NCBI GenBank assembly: GCA_031362415.1
Contig: JANLSK010000078.1
Coordinates: forward strand, 59,047 to 123,046
DNA from: VFJJ01 sp031362415
Lineage (GTDB): Bacteria > Actinomycetota > Acidimicrobiia > IMCC26256 > VFJJ01
DNA: 64,000 bases
Direction of reading: 5' to 3'
The notes beneath the pieces are model-generated. The model had not been told where the DNA came from. It did no database searches and saw only the letters and a program-made list of their open reading frames with translations. Below, one piece after another: positions 1 through 7,652 of the stretch (position 1 is the first letter of the stretch; the number at the start of each line of letters is the position of its first letter). The translations under genes were made by a program, and so were the position numbers.

Positions 1-152
1 TACGTCGGACGGCCGACGGCGACGCCGTCGCGTTCCTGACCGCCGCGTCAACGTCGGCACCCGGCCCCTGACATCATCCGAGTCCTGATCGACGGACGCA
101 TCCCCATGACGACACCGAGACGGGCCCGCACCACGACGCAGAGGGAGTCGAA

Positions 153-284
153 ATGGATTCCGAAGGCCTGGGGCTGGGGGCTGATGGCGACGGTCTCGGG
201 CTCGTGGGTCGGGTCGTCATCGTCACCGGAGCCGGCAACGGTCTGGGCCGCAGCTATGCGCACGATCTGGCCCGACCAAGGTGA
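153..284 (+). pseudogene. Truncated short-chain dehydrogenase N-terminus
   Basis: Reading from the ATG at 153, 43 codons run to a stop and include a Rossmann dinucleotide-binding start (VVIVTGAGNGLGRSYA) typical of SDR enzymes. The homology stops right after the first helix (LARPR), where the strand becomes antisense to an Rhs-like fragment. A full SDR needs about 250 residues with an NAG motif and a YxxxK catalytic pair; none follow. I read this as the stump of a gene cut by a rearrangement. The fold call is clear from the motif; the break mechanism is inferred. Confidence 0.6.
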
Positions 285-587
285 GTGAGAACTCCCCGCC
301 CGCCAACGGGGTCAGGGTCACGTCAGCGAACGCGGGGGCCGGTAGAGCCCATCCAGGCTGAACACGCCCGACCGGCCATCCGGGAAATGGACCTCGAGAT
401 CGGTCCCACCCGAGATCGTCTCCGCAAAGACATCGAAACTTCCGGTCCAACCTACCCCCAATGCGCTGGCGGTCGTGTTCGTTCGAGTTATACGAGCGTG
501 ACCAGCCCAAACCCAACAGGCCCGACGTCGGAGTCAGGTCGGTGATCGTATCGTAGAAGTTACCGTTAGCCGTTGGGACCCCCGCCG
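268..587 (-). pseudogene. Rhs/YD-repeat protein fragment, frameshifted
   Basis: The minus strand encodes NGNFYDTITDLT and LGLGWSRSYNSN, the conserved entry of Rhs/YD-repeat proteins (DUF6531 region). It continues in another frame as TTASALGVGWTGSFDV and LEVHFPDGRSGVFSLDG, then returns to the first frame as FADVTLTPLAGGEF. The first shift coincides with a tandem GTTC duplication at 477-484; the second is near 345. Both ends lack the rest of what is normally a protein of over 1000 residues. It is therefore a dead internal fragment, embedded between SDR and IstB fragments. Confidence 0.6.
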
Positions 588-735
588 AGGTGTTGCGGGT
601 CCTGCTCGAAGAAGAGGTCGCCGGTCGTGACGCATCCACCCGCCGCCAACGGCGCAAGGCCGCCGGCTTCCCCAACGGCAAGACGTTCGAGTCCTGGCGG
701 GTGCCAACCGTAGGCGACTCCTCCATCGCCCCAGC
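571..735 (+). pseudogene. IstB-like (IS21 helper ATPase) N-terminal fragment
   Basis: The plus-strand peptide AEVLRVLLEEEVAGRD, then RRKAAGFPNGKTFESW and SSIAPA, matches the N-terminal arm of IstB-type ATPases of IS21 elements as I remember that family. The Walker A and B region that should follow is missing: after about 735 the frame carries no recognisable AAA+ motif. It abuts and slightly overlaps the Rhs fragment on the other strand. I read it as the remnant of an IS21-family insertion; inverted ends were not found. Confidence 0.5.
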
Positions 736-912
736 GCGAGCGGTCGATCAGCAGTTCCTCGGGCGCCCTGAACATTGGCCTCGCTTGACCCACATTCTGA
801 CCCACATCGGGACGGATTCCGGCGTACGTCGGCGGACACCCCGCCCACGAAAGTGCAGGTCAACAGGCATTACCGGATGTCTGCGGACAGTGATGAATCA
901 CAGGAGTTCGAT

Positions 913-957
913 CTCTTAATCAGCGGGTTCCCGGATCGAATCCGGGGGGGTGTACCA
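913..957 (+). other. 3' remnant of tRNA-Lys (CTT), probable attachment-site scar
   Basis: The segment starts at an anticodon loop reading CTCTTAA (anticodon CTT). It continues through a variable region, a T-arm with stem CCGGG pairing CCCGG around loop ATCGAAT (930-946), a 3' acceptor strand and an encoded ACCA (954-957). The 5' half of the tRNA, including the 5' side of the anticodon stem, is absent. Many phage and island integrases cross over at the anticodon or T-loop and leave exactly such a 3' half. A functional tRNA-Lys is not in this window. Confidence 0.55.
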
Positions 958-971
958 GTAGAACAGCAGCT

Positions 972-997
972 CAGAGGCCCTCTCCGGAGGGCCTCTG
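972..997 (+). terminator. Hairpin after the tRNA-Lys remnant
   Basis: CAGAGGCCCTC and GAGGGCCTCTG form a perfect 11-bp stem around a TCCG tetraloop, 15 nt after the tRNA CCA end. No strong T-tract follows (the next bases are CTGGCGACTGAAAA). Its placement fits a terminator carried along with the tRNA 3' end. Confidence 0.55.
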
Positions 998-1223
998 CTG
1001 GCGACTGAAAACGTTGACGACCATCTTGACGACCATCGAGCCCAATCGACGACCGCCCGTCGTCCAACCACTCTCTCGGGGGTGCGACCGAAGCGACAGA
1101 GGCGACGAAGGGTCAGCGAGGGCCGAGCGCTCGTTCCATGGCGTCAGCTGCCTGCCGCTGGGCCATCGGCTGGAGGTAGCTGCGAGCTACTGCCAAGCCG
1201 AACGATGAGCGCCAGCTCGAGCG

Positions 1224-1622
1224 CTACGACACCAGGGGGCTGGTGTCCTCGCCTCCGAGCATCTTTCCCACCAGAGCGGAGTCGAAGTAGTCACGCCATT
1301 GGCTGATCTTGCCGTCGACGACCTCGAACGTGCCCATCACCGGCACGGGCGCGCGCACCCCGCCCATCCCCACCAGGTCAACGCGTTCGGTCAGCACCAG
1401 GTTGCCGTCGGCTACCAGGTGACGCACCTGATACTCATAGACCTCGGGAAACATCGCCCACTGACCCGCCAGGTTGGCGATGGTGGCTTCGATGCCCTTG
1501 GAAGCCTCCATCCCCATGTTGTGGTAGGTGACGTCGTCGGCCAGGAGCGGCCGCAGGAGCTCGGCATCCCGCTTGGTCACCCCGGCACAGAACTCCCGCA
1601 CGATCTCGGCGGCGTTGCTCAT
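1224..1622 (-). CDS. Limonene-1,2-epoxide hydrolase family protein
   Basis: This 132-residue protein has the NTF2-like fold signature of limonene-1,2-epoxide hydrolases. The segment ERVDL, then VMGTFEVVDGKI, then WRDYFD keeps the R-x-D and distal Asp that form the Arg-Asp-Asp catalytic set of that family. The start at 1622 is chosen because GGGGAGA lies about 8 nt upstream; an in-frame extension to 1727 would run through the operator. It lies divergent from a TetR gene, which probably controls it. Substrate unknown; a SnoaL-type cyclase is less likely because the catalytic triad is present. Confidence 0.75.
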   Translation of the reverse strand: MSNAAEIVREFCAGVTKRDAELLRPLLADDVTYHNMGMEASKGIEATIANLAGQWAMFPEVYEYQVRHLVADGNLVLTERVDLVGMGGVRAPVPVMGTFEVVDGKISQWRDYFDSALVGKMLGGEDTSPLVS

Positions 1623-1694
1623 GTTTGCTCTCCCCTGTTTGATGCGGAGGCGCTCCGGATCGGCCGGCGATCCGGCCCATCCGTCGCCTACAAC

Positions 1695-1724
1695 CTGTAT
1701 GTCGGTAACATACAGACGGTATGT
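1695..1724. promoter_or_regulatory. Two overlapping palindromes, probable TetR operator
   Basis: CTGTATGT-N5-ACATACAG (1695-1715) is a perfect inverted repeat. A second, ACATAC-N5-GTATGT (1708-1724), shares its right arm; the centres lie 11 bp apart, about one helical turn. The second palindrome covers the TetR ATG at 1721. This is the expected layout for cooperative dimers repressing both divergent genes. No ribosome-binding site fits ahead of 1721, so the regulator may be made from a leaderless message. Confidence 0.7.
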
Positions 1725-2347
1725 CACCGCGTCAAGGGTCGCCGAGGAGCCAAGGGGGCAGCCGGGAGGACCGGGCCGAGCGCACCAAGGCAGCGCTCGT
1801 GAGTACGGCGCGACGGCTGTTCGTCGAGCACGGCTACTTCGCCACCGGCACCGAGCAGATCGTGACCGAGTCCGGCGTCGGCACTCGTGGTGCGCTCTAC
1901 CACCACTTCGTCAACAAGCAGGCGCTGTTTCGCGCCGTGTTCGAGGCGGTGCAGCGCGACCTCGCCGGCGGGCAGCAGGATCAGCCCGGGCTGGGCGCCA
2001 TGGAGCGGTTGCGCCAAGGGCTGCAAGGGTTTCTCGATGCATCGCTACAACCCGAGGTCCAGCGTGTCGTGCTCATCGACGGCCCGGCGGTGCTGGGCTG
2101 GGACGTCTGGCGCGAGATCGAGGCCGAGTTCGGCCTCGGTGCCATCGAGGCGATGCTGCAAGCGGCCGTGGACGAAGGCACCATCGATCGGCAGCCGTCC
2201 GCAGTAGTCCTGGCCCACCTGCTCCTCGCCGCGGTCGACGAGGCGGCCCTCTTCATCGCCAACGCTCACGATCCCCGCGCCGCCCGGGTGGACGCCGGCA
2301 CGGCCATCGACCGGCTCCTGGCCGGTCTGCGCAACGACGCCCACTAG
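1721..2347 (+). CDS. TetR/AcrR family transcriptional regulator
   Basis: A 208-residue protein. Residues about 20-70 hold the TetR helix-turn-helix (TEQIVTESGVGTRGALYHHF, NKQALFRAVF), and the rest is a helical ligand-binding domain with the usual length. The gene is divergent from the epoxide-hydrolase-like gene at 1224-1622, with the double palindrome between them. It is most likely an autoregulated local repressor that responds to a hydrophobic substrate of that enzyme (inference). It is intact, in contrast to the debris around it. Confidence 0.9.
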   Translation: MSPRQGSPRSQGGSREDRAERTKAALVSTARRLFVEHGYFATGTEQIVTESGVGTRGALYHHFVNKQALFRAVFEAVQRDLAGGQQDQPGLGAMERLRQGLQGFLDASLQPEVQRVVLIDGPAVLGWDVWREIEAEFGLGAIEAMLQAAVDEGTIDRQPSAVVLAHLLLAAVDEAALFIANAHDPRAARVDAGTAIDRLLAGLRNDAH

Positions 2348-2640
2348 TTCTCACCGGCCCTATCACCACTCGCTGCCGGCGCACCGAACAGCGCCAAGGT
2401 TCCCAACCACGGCACGAGATCAGCACGTCTCGTCGCGCACGGCGGTGAACACCGGACGCGACCAGGACTTGATCAGGTCGTCGAGCGGAGAGCGGCCAGC
2501 AGCAGTCGTCTCCCGCTCGACGGGGCCTGGGTTGCGGCGCGACCCCGGAGGCTTGACGGTCCGCGGCGTCACCACCGCTGAGACGTTCGGCCGAGCGGCA
2601 TCGTCACCTTCGACCCTCGGCCGTCGTGGCAGCCGGTCTG
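2348..2640. other. Gene-free stretch
   Basis: No open frame here has recognisable motifs or a plausible start; I see only short shadow frames. It separates the TetR gene from the kinase remnant. Confidence 0.4.
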
Positions 2641-2652
2641 ATCACTGAACAG

Positions 2653-3004
2653 GCGGGGTTCGAACGTGAGCAGCGGTGCTCTCGGCGCTGCGTCGGATCA
2701 TCCCAACGTCGTCATCCCAACGTCGTCAGCGTGCACGAATCCGGAATCACTCCCTCGGGCAATCCCGACCTCGTCACGGTCCTCATGCCTGGCGGCTCGC
2801 TGGCCGACCGGCTTGTGCAGCACCCCCCGTTGCCGCGGGAAGAAGTGGTCGGGATAGGTCGCGGTCTAGCCGTCGCTCTGGTGGCGTCGCACGCCACCGG
2901 TATTGTTCATCGTCACGTCAAACCGGCCAACCCGTCCGTCCCGCCCCACGGCGCTCCGGTGCTCCGGTGCTCCGGTGCACGGTCATCTTCGGGATCGCGC
3001 CTTG
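2653..3004 (+). pseudogene. Ser/Thr protein kinase fragment
   Basis: The frame holds FEREQRCSRR, HPNVVSVHESGITPSG, LMPGGSLADRLVQH, PLPREEVVGIGRGLAVAL and GIVHRHVKPAN. These are the N-lobe end and catalytic loop of Hanks-type kinases related to those fused to cyclase or LuxR modules. The catalytic HRD is HRH, so the proton-acceptor Asp is lost. The DFG counterpart (IFGIA) is found only in another frame after an 8-bp GCTCCGGT triplication at 2953-2976. The gene has neither an ATP-loop start nor a C-lobe, so it is a dead fragment. Confidence 0.65.
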
Positions 3005-3009
3005 AGAAG

Positions 3010-3057
3010 CGTGCGACGTCAAAGGCGGGCAACCGTGCGACGTCAAAGACGGGCAAC
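3010..3057. repeat. 24-bp direct repeat, two tandem copies
   Basis: Units at 3010-3033 and 3034-3057 differ at one base and carry CGTGCGACGTCAAAG as the shared core. They lie just after the kinase fragment and have no coding role that I can see. Confidence 0.7.
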
Positions 3058-3611
3058 ATAGTGTGAAGCGTTGCGGTTGCTGCGCCCGAAGTTATCGAGG
3101 GGCAAGCGTCCGACGACGGCGTCGGTATCCAATCGCTTGGACATGCCCGATGTGAGCCGAGAGTCGGCACAGGTCCTCGTCGACCGAGCCGGCCGTGTGC
3201 GTTCTCGGACTGGCACGGCTCAGCCAGCATGCGAGTCGCGCCACCCTGGCCGCGGCGGCGCTGCGGCTCACGGCCGCCCGCGTCGCCGAGGTCGTCGCAA
3301 CACCGGTCGACGCCGACGCCGGCACGAACGCCAGTCACTGTGATCACGAAGGGTCTGCAGATCACGCCTCAGGATTGAGCTGGCCGCCCAGCATCGATAC
3401 GGTCGATGAGGCGCCGGACACGAGTTGCTGCTTCGTCGACGCTGCGGGGGACTCCCGTGAGCCCGCACCTCCCCCGCCTCACGATTACCGAGGGAGCGAA
3501 GTATCTCCTGGGCGACGAGCTGCCCGACCTCGAAGCCATCGCCCGGCGTGAGGCCGACGACATCCGCTGCGGCGACAGCCACTTCGGTTTCGGCAAGTGA
3601 GCGGTTGAACG
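3058..3611. other. Gene-free stretch before the toxin-antitoxin pair
   Basis: Several short frames exist on both strands, but none has a recognisable domain, ribosome-binding site or credible length. It is probably decayed sequence continuing the remnant zone. Confidence 0.4.
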
Positions 3612-3634
3612 ACTGTAGCATGGGGTGCTACAGT
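3612..3634. promoter_or_regulatory. Palindromic operator of the Phd/VapC pair
   Basis: ACTGTAGCA-N5-TGCTACAGT is a perfect 9-bp inverted repeat ending 7 bp before the antitoxin ATG. Phd/YefM-type antitoxins bind such palindromes over their own promoter, so toxin-antitoxin autorepression is expected. Confidence 0.7.
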
Positions 3635-3641
3635 ACCGGTC

Positions 3642-3896
3642 ATGGGACGTGAGATCACCCAGCGCGAGCTCCGCAACGGCAGTGGCGAGATCATGCGTAG
3701 GCTCGACCAGGGTGAAACCTTCATCGTCACACGCAACGGAGTGCCCGTCGGCGAGCTCACCCCGCTTCGACGACATCGGTTCGTCAGCGCCGACGCAGCG
3801 GTTGCCATGTTCCGGAACGCTCCGAGCATCGACGCGGCACGGTTCCGAGCCGACCTCGACGCCGTAGCGTCCCAAGACATCGAACCTCGTGGCTGA
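3642..3896 (+). CDS. Phd/YefM-type antitoxin
   Basis: An 84-residue protein beginning with the MGREITQRELRN and GEIMRRLDQGETFIVTRNG segments of the Phd/YefM DNA-binding fold, followed by PVGELTPLRR and a C-terminal toxin-binding tail. Its stop lies inside the start of the PIN-domain toxin (8-bp overlap), which indicates translational coupling. It should neutralise the toxin and repress the operon at the upstream palindrome. Confidence 0.85.
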   Translation: MGREITQRELRNGSGEIMRRLDQGETFIVTRNGVPVGELTPLRRHRFVSADAAVAMFRNAPSIDAARFRADLDAVASQDIEPRG

Positions 3897-4299
3897 CACC
3901 CGTCGACCACGCGGCATCCTCGACACCTCGGTCGTCATCGATCTCGATCAACTCGAGCCCGACGCCCTGCCTGTGGAGGTGGCCGTGAGTGCTATCACGA
4001 TGGCCGAGCTGGCCGCCGGACCGCACGCCACCACCGATCGGGACGAACGCGCCCGTCGCCAAGATCGCCTTCAGCGAGCCGAGGCGGCCTTCGATCCCTT
4101 GCCGTTCGACGCCGAGGCATCACGCGCCTACGGCCGGGTCTACGCCGCGGTCGTCGGCGCCGGGCGCAAAGCGCGTGGCGCCCGGGCCGTCGACCTCCTG
4201 ATCGCGGCAACCGCGTGTGCAGCCGGGCTGCCGCTCTACACGCGCAACCCCGGCGACTTCCGCGCCATCGAAGGCCTGGTCGAGGTCATCAGCATCTGA
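3889..4299 (+). CDS. vapC: VapC-family PIN-domain toxin (ribonuclease)
   Basis: A 136-residue PIN protein. The acidic metal-binding residues are visible in order: Asp in ILDTSVVIDL, Glu in ITMAELAAG, Asp in ARAVDLLIAATA, and the terminal TRNPGDF. VapC toxins are Mg-dependent endoribonucleases that cut tRNA or rRNA. It overlaps the antitoxin by 8 bp. The pair is intact in a decayed neighbourhood, as expected for a module that selects for its own retention. Confidence 0.9.
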   Translation: MADTRRPRGILDTSVVIDLDQLEPDALPVEVAVSAITMAELAAGPHATTDRDERARRQDRLQRAEAAFDPLPFDAEASRAYGRVYAAVVGAGRKARGARAVDLLIAATACAAGLPLYTRNPGDFRAIEGLVEVISI

Positions 4300-4714
4300 C
4301 TGGCTGTCGCGAACGTACACGCATCGCGATCATGGGTCGGAGGGGTCTGTAAGTCGGTGGAGTAAGCAGGCCGGCGGGCGTGAGCGGCCCATACGATGCC
4401 CTCAGTACCACCTTCGGGTGACCGGAATCGAGGGTCGCGCACCACAACGAGCTGTTACCGAGCACTGTTGGGCGCCGCGCGCGATAGGAACGGAGGCCGC
4501 TCTGGGCGTCATCGGGCGTGAGCATGGGCGGTGCTCAACGACCGTGACACCGTTCGATCGCCATGGCTGCTGACCGGATCGGTCGCGACGGGCTGTTCGG
4601 TGGGTCGGGTTGCGTGACACCGGTTTCGGCGCTCATCGTCCAACACGTGTTGCCCCTTCCACCGGGCGGTTGGGAGAGCGACGATCCGACCCGTGGAACG
4701 AGACCTCGACCGTG
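4300..4714. other. Gene-free stretch
   Basis: No frame has a recognisable domain or initiation signals. It lies between the toxin gene and the DUF6431 remnant and looks like decayed sequence. Confidence 0.4.
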
Positions 4715-5167
4715 ACGATGGTGGTGAGCGAGGACCTGGCGGCTGTCGAGGCTGCGTTGCGGTCGGGCCGGCTCGTGTGTGGTTGCGGGTCCTCGCTCGC
4801 GCCCTGGGGCTATGGGCGCGGACGGTGACTTCGAGGCTCCGCCGGGCAACAGCGCTGGCAACGACTACGTCGAGCTCGCTGCTCGAGGTGTGCGAAGACG
4901 ACGGTCCTGATGGCCGACTGGAGCCTGCCCAGGCGGCGAGACACGATCGACGTCATCGGCGCGGCGTTGCTCGCACACGCCCAGGGTTCGGGGCACCGGC
5001 CGATCGCTCGTCGGCTCGGAGTTCCCGAGGCGACCGTCACCCCTGCACGACCGACGCCCCGGTGGTCATCGGGGCCGTCGAGGCCGGCGGCGCGATCCTC
5101 ACCGGAGATCCCGGGGGTCTCCGCGCCCCTGGCTGCCGAGCCGCCGGCGAGGGTCCAGGCCGTCTGA
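4715..5167 (+). pseudogene. DUF6431-type transposon-associated protein, frameshifted
   Basis: The first part reads EDLAAVEAALRSGRLVCGCG and SLAPWGYGRGR. In another frame come CSRCAKTTVLMADWSLPRRR and IGAALLAHAQGSGHRPIARRL. This is the zinc-ribbon plus helix-turn-helix layout of the DUF6431 proteins common in actinobacteria, often beside transposases. At least one frameshift lies near 4830-4880, and after GVPEATV the sequence loses similarity. I judge it a degenerate mobile-element gene; the family name is from memory. Confidence 0.5.
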
Positions 5168-5337
5168 GGCCGGCGCTGACAGTCCGCCGGATGGCCAATC
5201 TCCCGAGAGTCGATCAGCACCACCCCTGGACGCGCTGGGTCAACGGTCGAGACAGCACGGCAGCACCGGCCGCGGCGTCGCTCGGCGCCCACCCATGGTC
5301 GCGGGTTGGGCCTGCCTTGCGATCGCCTGGAGCCGGC

Positions 5338-6120
5338 TCACGTGTAGCCGTCAGGTGGGGGCATTCCTTGTGCCCCCACCGCACGCGGTCCGGGCACACC
5401 GCGGAACATGAAGGCGATCGGCGGCGAACCGGCCTGACAGACGAAGACCTCGCCGGTGGAGTCCCCGGTGAGGCACGAGAGCACGGCGTCGGCGATGTCC
5501 TCGGGTGCGATGATCGGAAAGTGGCTGTCGATGAGCTCCTGGCGGGCCGCTTCATCGAGGAGGGGCGTGTCGGTGATCCCAGGACAGACCGCGTTGATGG
5601 TGATGCGACGCTCCTGCAGCACGGGGCCGAGCGCTCGCACCAAGCCGACGACGGCATGCTTGGTGGCCGTGTAGATCGGATCGCGTGAGAACCCGATCAG
5701 ACCGGCGAGCGACGACGTCGCCACGATGGCGCCCCCGCCCCGGGCTGACAACGCCGGGATCAGTGCCCGGACACCGAACACGACGCCATCGAGGTTCGCG
5801 CCGCGAATTCGCTCGTACTGCTCGTCGGTCATCGACTCGACCGCCTCCCAGACGCCCGAGTTCACCCCGGCGTTGAGATGCGCGAAGTCGATGCCGCCAT
5901 GGCGTCGAACGACCGAGGCGACGACGCGATCCCAGTCGGCGGAACGTCCCACGTCGGCCACCTCGAACGACCCACCCAGCTCCGTGGCGGCCGCACGTCC
6001 CAACTCCACGTTGCGGTCGACGATGACAACGGTCGCTCCTGCACCGGCGAGGCGCCGCGCGGTCGCGCGGCCGATCCCCGACGCACCGCCCGTGACGATC
6101 GCCACCTTGCCTTCGAGCAT
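5338..6120 (-). CDS. SDR family oxidoreductase
   Basis: A 260-residue classical short-chain dehydrogenase: TGGASGIG (residues 10-17), Asp35 after the second strand (favouring NAD), N83AG, Ser136/137, and the Y150xxxK154 catalytic pair. An AGGGG ribosome-binding site precedes the start. The C-terminus (about residues 215-260) is longer and less conserved than usual. It stands alone between remnant zones; substrate unknown. Confidence 0.85.
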   Translation of the reverse strand: MLEGKVAIVTGGASGIGRATARRLAGAGATVVIVDRNVELGRAAATELGGSFEVADVGRSADWDRVVASVVRRHGGIDFAHLNAGVNSGVWEAVESMTDEQYERIRGANLDGVVFGVRALIPALSARGGGAIVATSSLAGLIGFSRDPIYTATKHAVVGLVRALGPVLQERRITINAVCPGITDTPLLDEAARQELIDSHFPIIAPEDIADAVLSCLTGDSTGEVFVCQAGSPPIAFMFRGVPGPRAVGAQGMPPPDGYT

Positions 6121-6538
6121 CCGTCGCCCCTCTCAGTCGGGAGAGTCTGCTGCGGTACGTGCGGCCGTGATGCTTCCGCCATGACCCACTCGCTGGTGGC
6201 ACACCCATCGTTGACCGCCGACCTCGACGGTATTCCAGCGCCGTGGTAGCGGAAGCGACCGCCGTGCCCGACGCTTGGCTGAGTCGGCCCCGACCATGCC
6301 CGATCCCCGCGTTCGGTGAGCTGTACCACCGCATCACGGGCCGGGATCGTGGCGTCACTCGCCCACGGACTCTCGAACGTGCTCGTCGATCAACAGCAAA
6401 CTCCGGCTCCTCACCCGCATCGCCGACGGGCCGACGGCTCCAAGAAGACCGACGCTCTCATCGCCCTCTGCCACCTCGACCGAGCCGGCGAAGGCCCACC
6501 AGTCCCTGACGCCGACGTTCACCGGAGAAGCGGCGAGG
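6121..6538. other. Gene-free stretch
   Basis: I see no coding frame with motifs on either strand. It should hold the promoter of the SDR gene at its left edge; no clear -35/-10 pair was identified. Confidence 0.4.
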
Positions 6539-7582
6539 TCACGGCCGGCCCGCCGCGTCGGCGGACGGCACGCTCTCTCCCCAGGCCAGCCACAGGCGCG
6601 GGCTGCGGGTCTCGCCGACTCGGCGTACGAGCGCCTCCTGTTGGGGGTTGGGTATCGGCCCGAGGTCGCGCATCTGCCCACGTGGATCGGCGACGATCTC
6701 CCACGGTTCACCGTCGAGGTCGAGGGCGATGCGGTCGTACCAGTACCCGTCGGCCGCCCGTTCGATATCGATGCCGAGGTGATCGACGACACGAACGTCA
6801 CCGGTGGACGCGGCCACGATGCCGACCGAGAATCCCGCGCCGTTGCCGACGAAGTGTCCGAACTCGGTCGTGCCGTCGTCCCACGACGTGGCCCAGCTGT
6901 ACCAAAGCCGGTAACCGACCATGCCCATCGGGTCGCCCTGCACGTACAAGCGCCCGCCCGGAGGCATGTAAGCCTCCTCGACGAACACGAAGCCCTCGAC
7001 GTCTTCCCCCAGGATCCTTCCAGCCACCAACCAGGTCTGACTGACGTAGTAGAGCGCGTGATCGCCCATAGGCAGATACCAATGAAGTCCGGGGCTCAGG
7101 CGTTCGCCGGAGAGCTCGAGCAGATCGCCCTCGTTGTAGGAGACGTCCCGATCGTCGACCCGAAGCGACATCGATCCGCGCCCATCGCGGCTCGGTAGCC
7201 GGAAGGAGGCGGAACCGTCGATGACGCTGCGCTCCACGTCGTCACCCAAGGCGGCGAAACGCCCTTCTTTCCGTAACCTCGGGTAATCGGCGCCATCGAG
7301 CGTCGCCTGCAGCAGAAACCGGTCGTTCATCGAATGCTGGACGCCGCTGGCCGCAGCCGCCGCGCTCGCGCCTGACGAGGCGCCAGGCGCAGCCATTCGG
7401 CGGGCATGCACGAAAAGGTCGCCTGCAGCGCTTCGCGAGCTGCCCCAGACATACATCGCCTCGCGTTCGAGCCCGAGACGTGACGAGTCGTCCACGAGCT
7501 CGGCTGCGTCGAATACTCGGCGACCGGCGAGGGCGCCGCCACCGAACTGGCCGCGGCCGGTCTGCTGGCGGGGAGTGTTCAT
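6539..7582 (-). CDS. Conserved protein of unknown function, partner of a dioxygenase
   Basis: A 347-residue protein with the start set at 7582 by GGGAGG about 8 nt upstream; the longer frame to 7759 would intrude into the dioxygenase gene. It is rich in Trp, Tyr and Asp-Gly turns (for example YLPMGDHALYYVSQTW and YRLWYSWATSWDDG), suggesting a beta-rich lipocalin- or AttH/DUF7064-like fold. No catalytic motif is recognised. It lies 70 bp downstream of the TauD-type gene and is probably co-transcribed with it, so it may act on or bind the same substrate. Confidence 0.65.
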   Translation of the reverse strand: MNTPRQQTGRGQFGGGALAGRRVFDAAELVDDSSRLGLEREAMYVWGSSRSAAGDLFVHARRMAAPGASSGASAAAAASGVQHSMNDRFLLQATLDGADYPRLRKEGRFAALGDDVERSVIDGSASFRLPSRDGRGSMSLRVDDRDVSYNEGDLLELSGERLSPGLHWYLPMGDHALYYVSQTWLVAGRILGEDVEGFVFVEEAYMPPGGRLYVQGDPMGMVGYRLWYSWATSWDDGTTEFGHFVGNGAGFSVGIVAASTGDVRVVDHLGIDIERAADGYWYDRIALDLDGEPWEIVADPRGQMRDLGPIPNPQQEALVRRVGETRSPRLWLAWGESVPSADAAGRP

Positions 7583-7652
7583 CGGTCCTCCCTCGGAGGC
7601 ACAGGGTCGTCGATCAGCGCAACGCCCAATTTCGTCCTCAGTCTGGTACTCA

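Noticed and set aside
1..71. Possible 3' end of a gene on the plus strand ending at TGA 69-71
   Set aside because: Only 23 codons are visible and they carry no motif.
5170..5185. Partial resemblance to the CAACTGTCAGCGT palindrome arm (GCGCTGACAGTC)
   Set aside because: Only one arm, partly matching, without a partner; treated as chance.
4693..5688. 331-codon plus-strand open frame
   Set aside because: It crosses the DUF6431 remnant in another frame and runs antisense to the SDR gene; composition is Arg/Gly/Pro-rich without domains.
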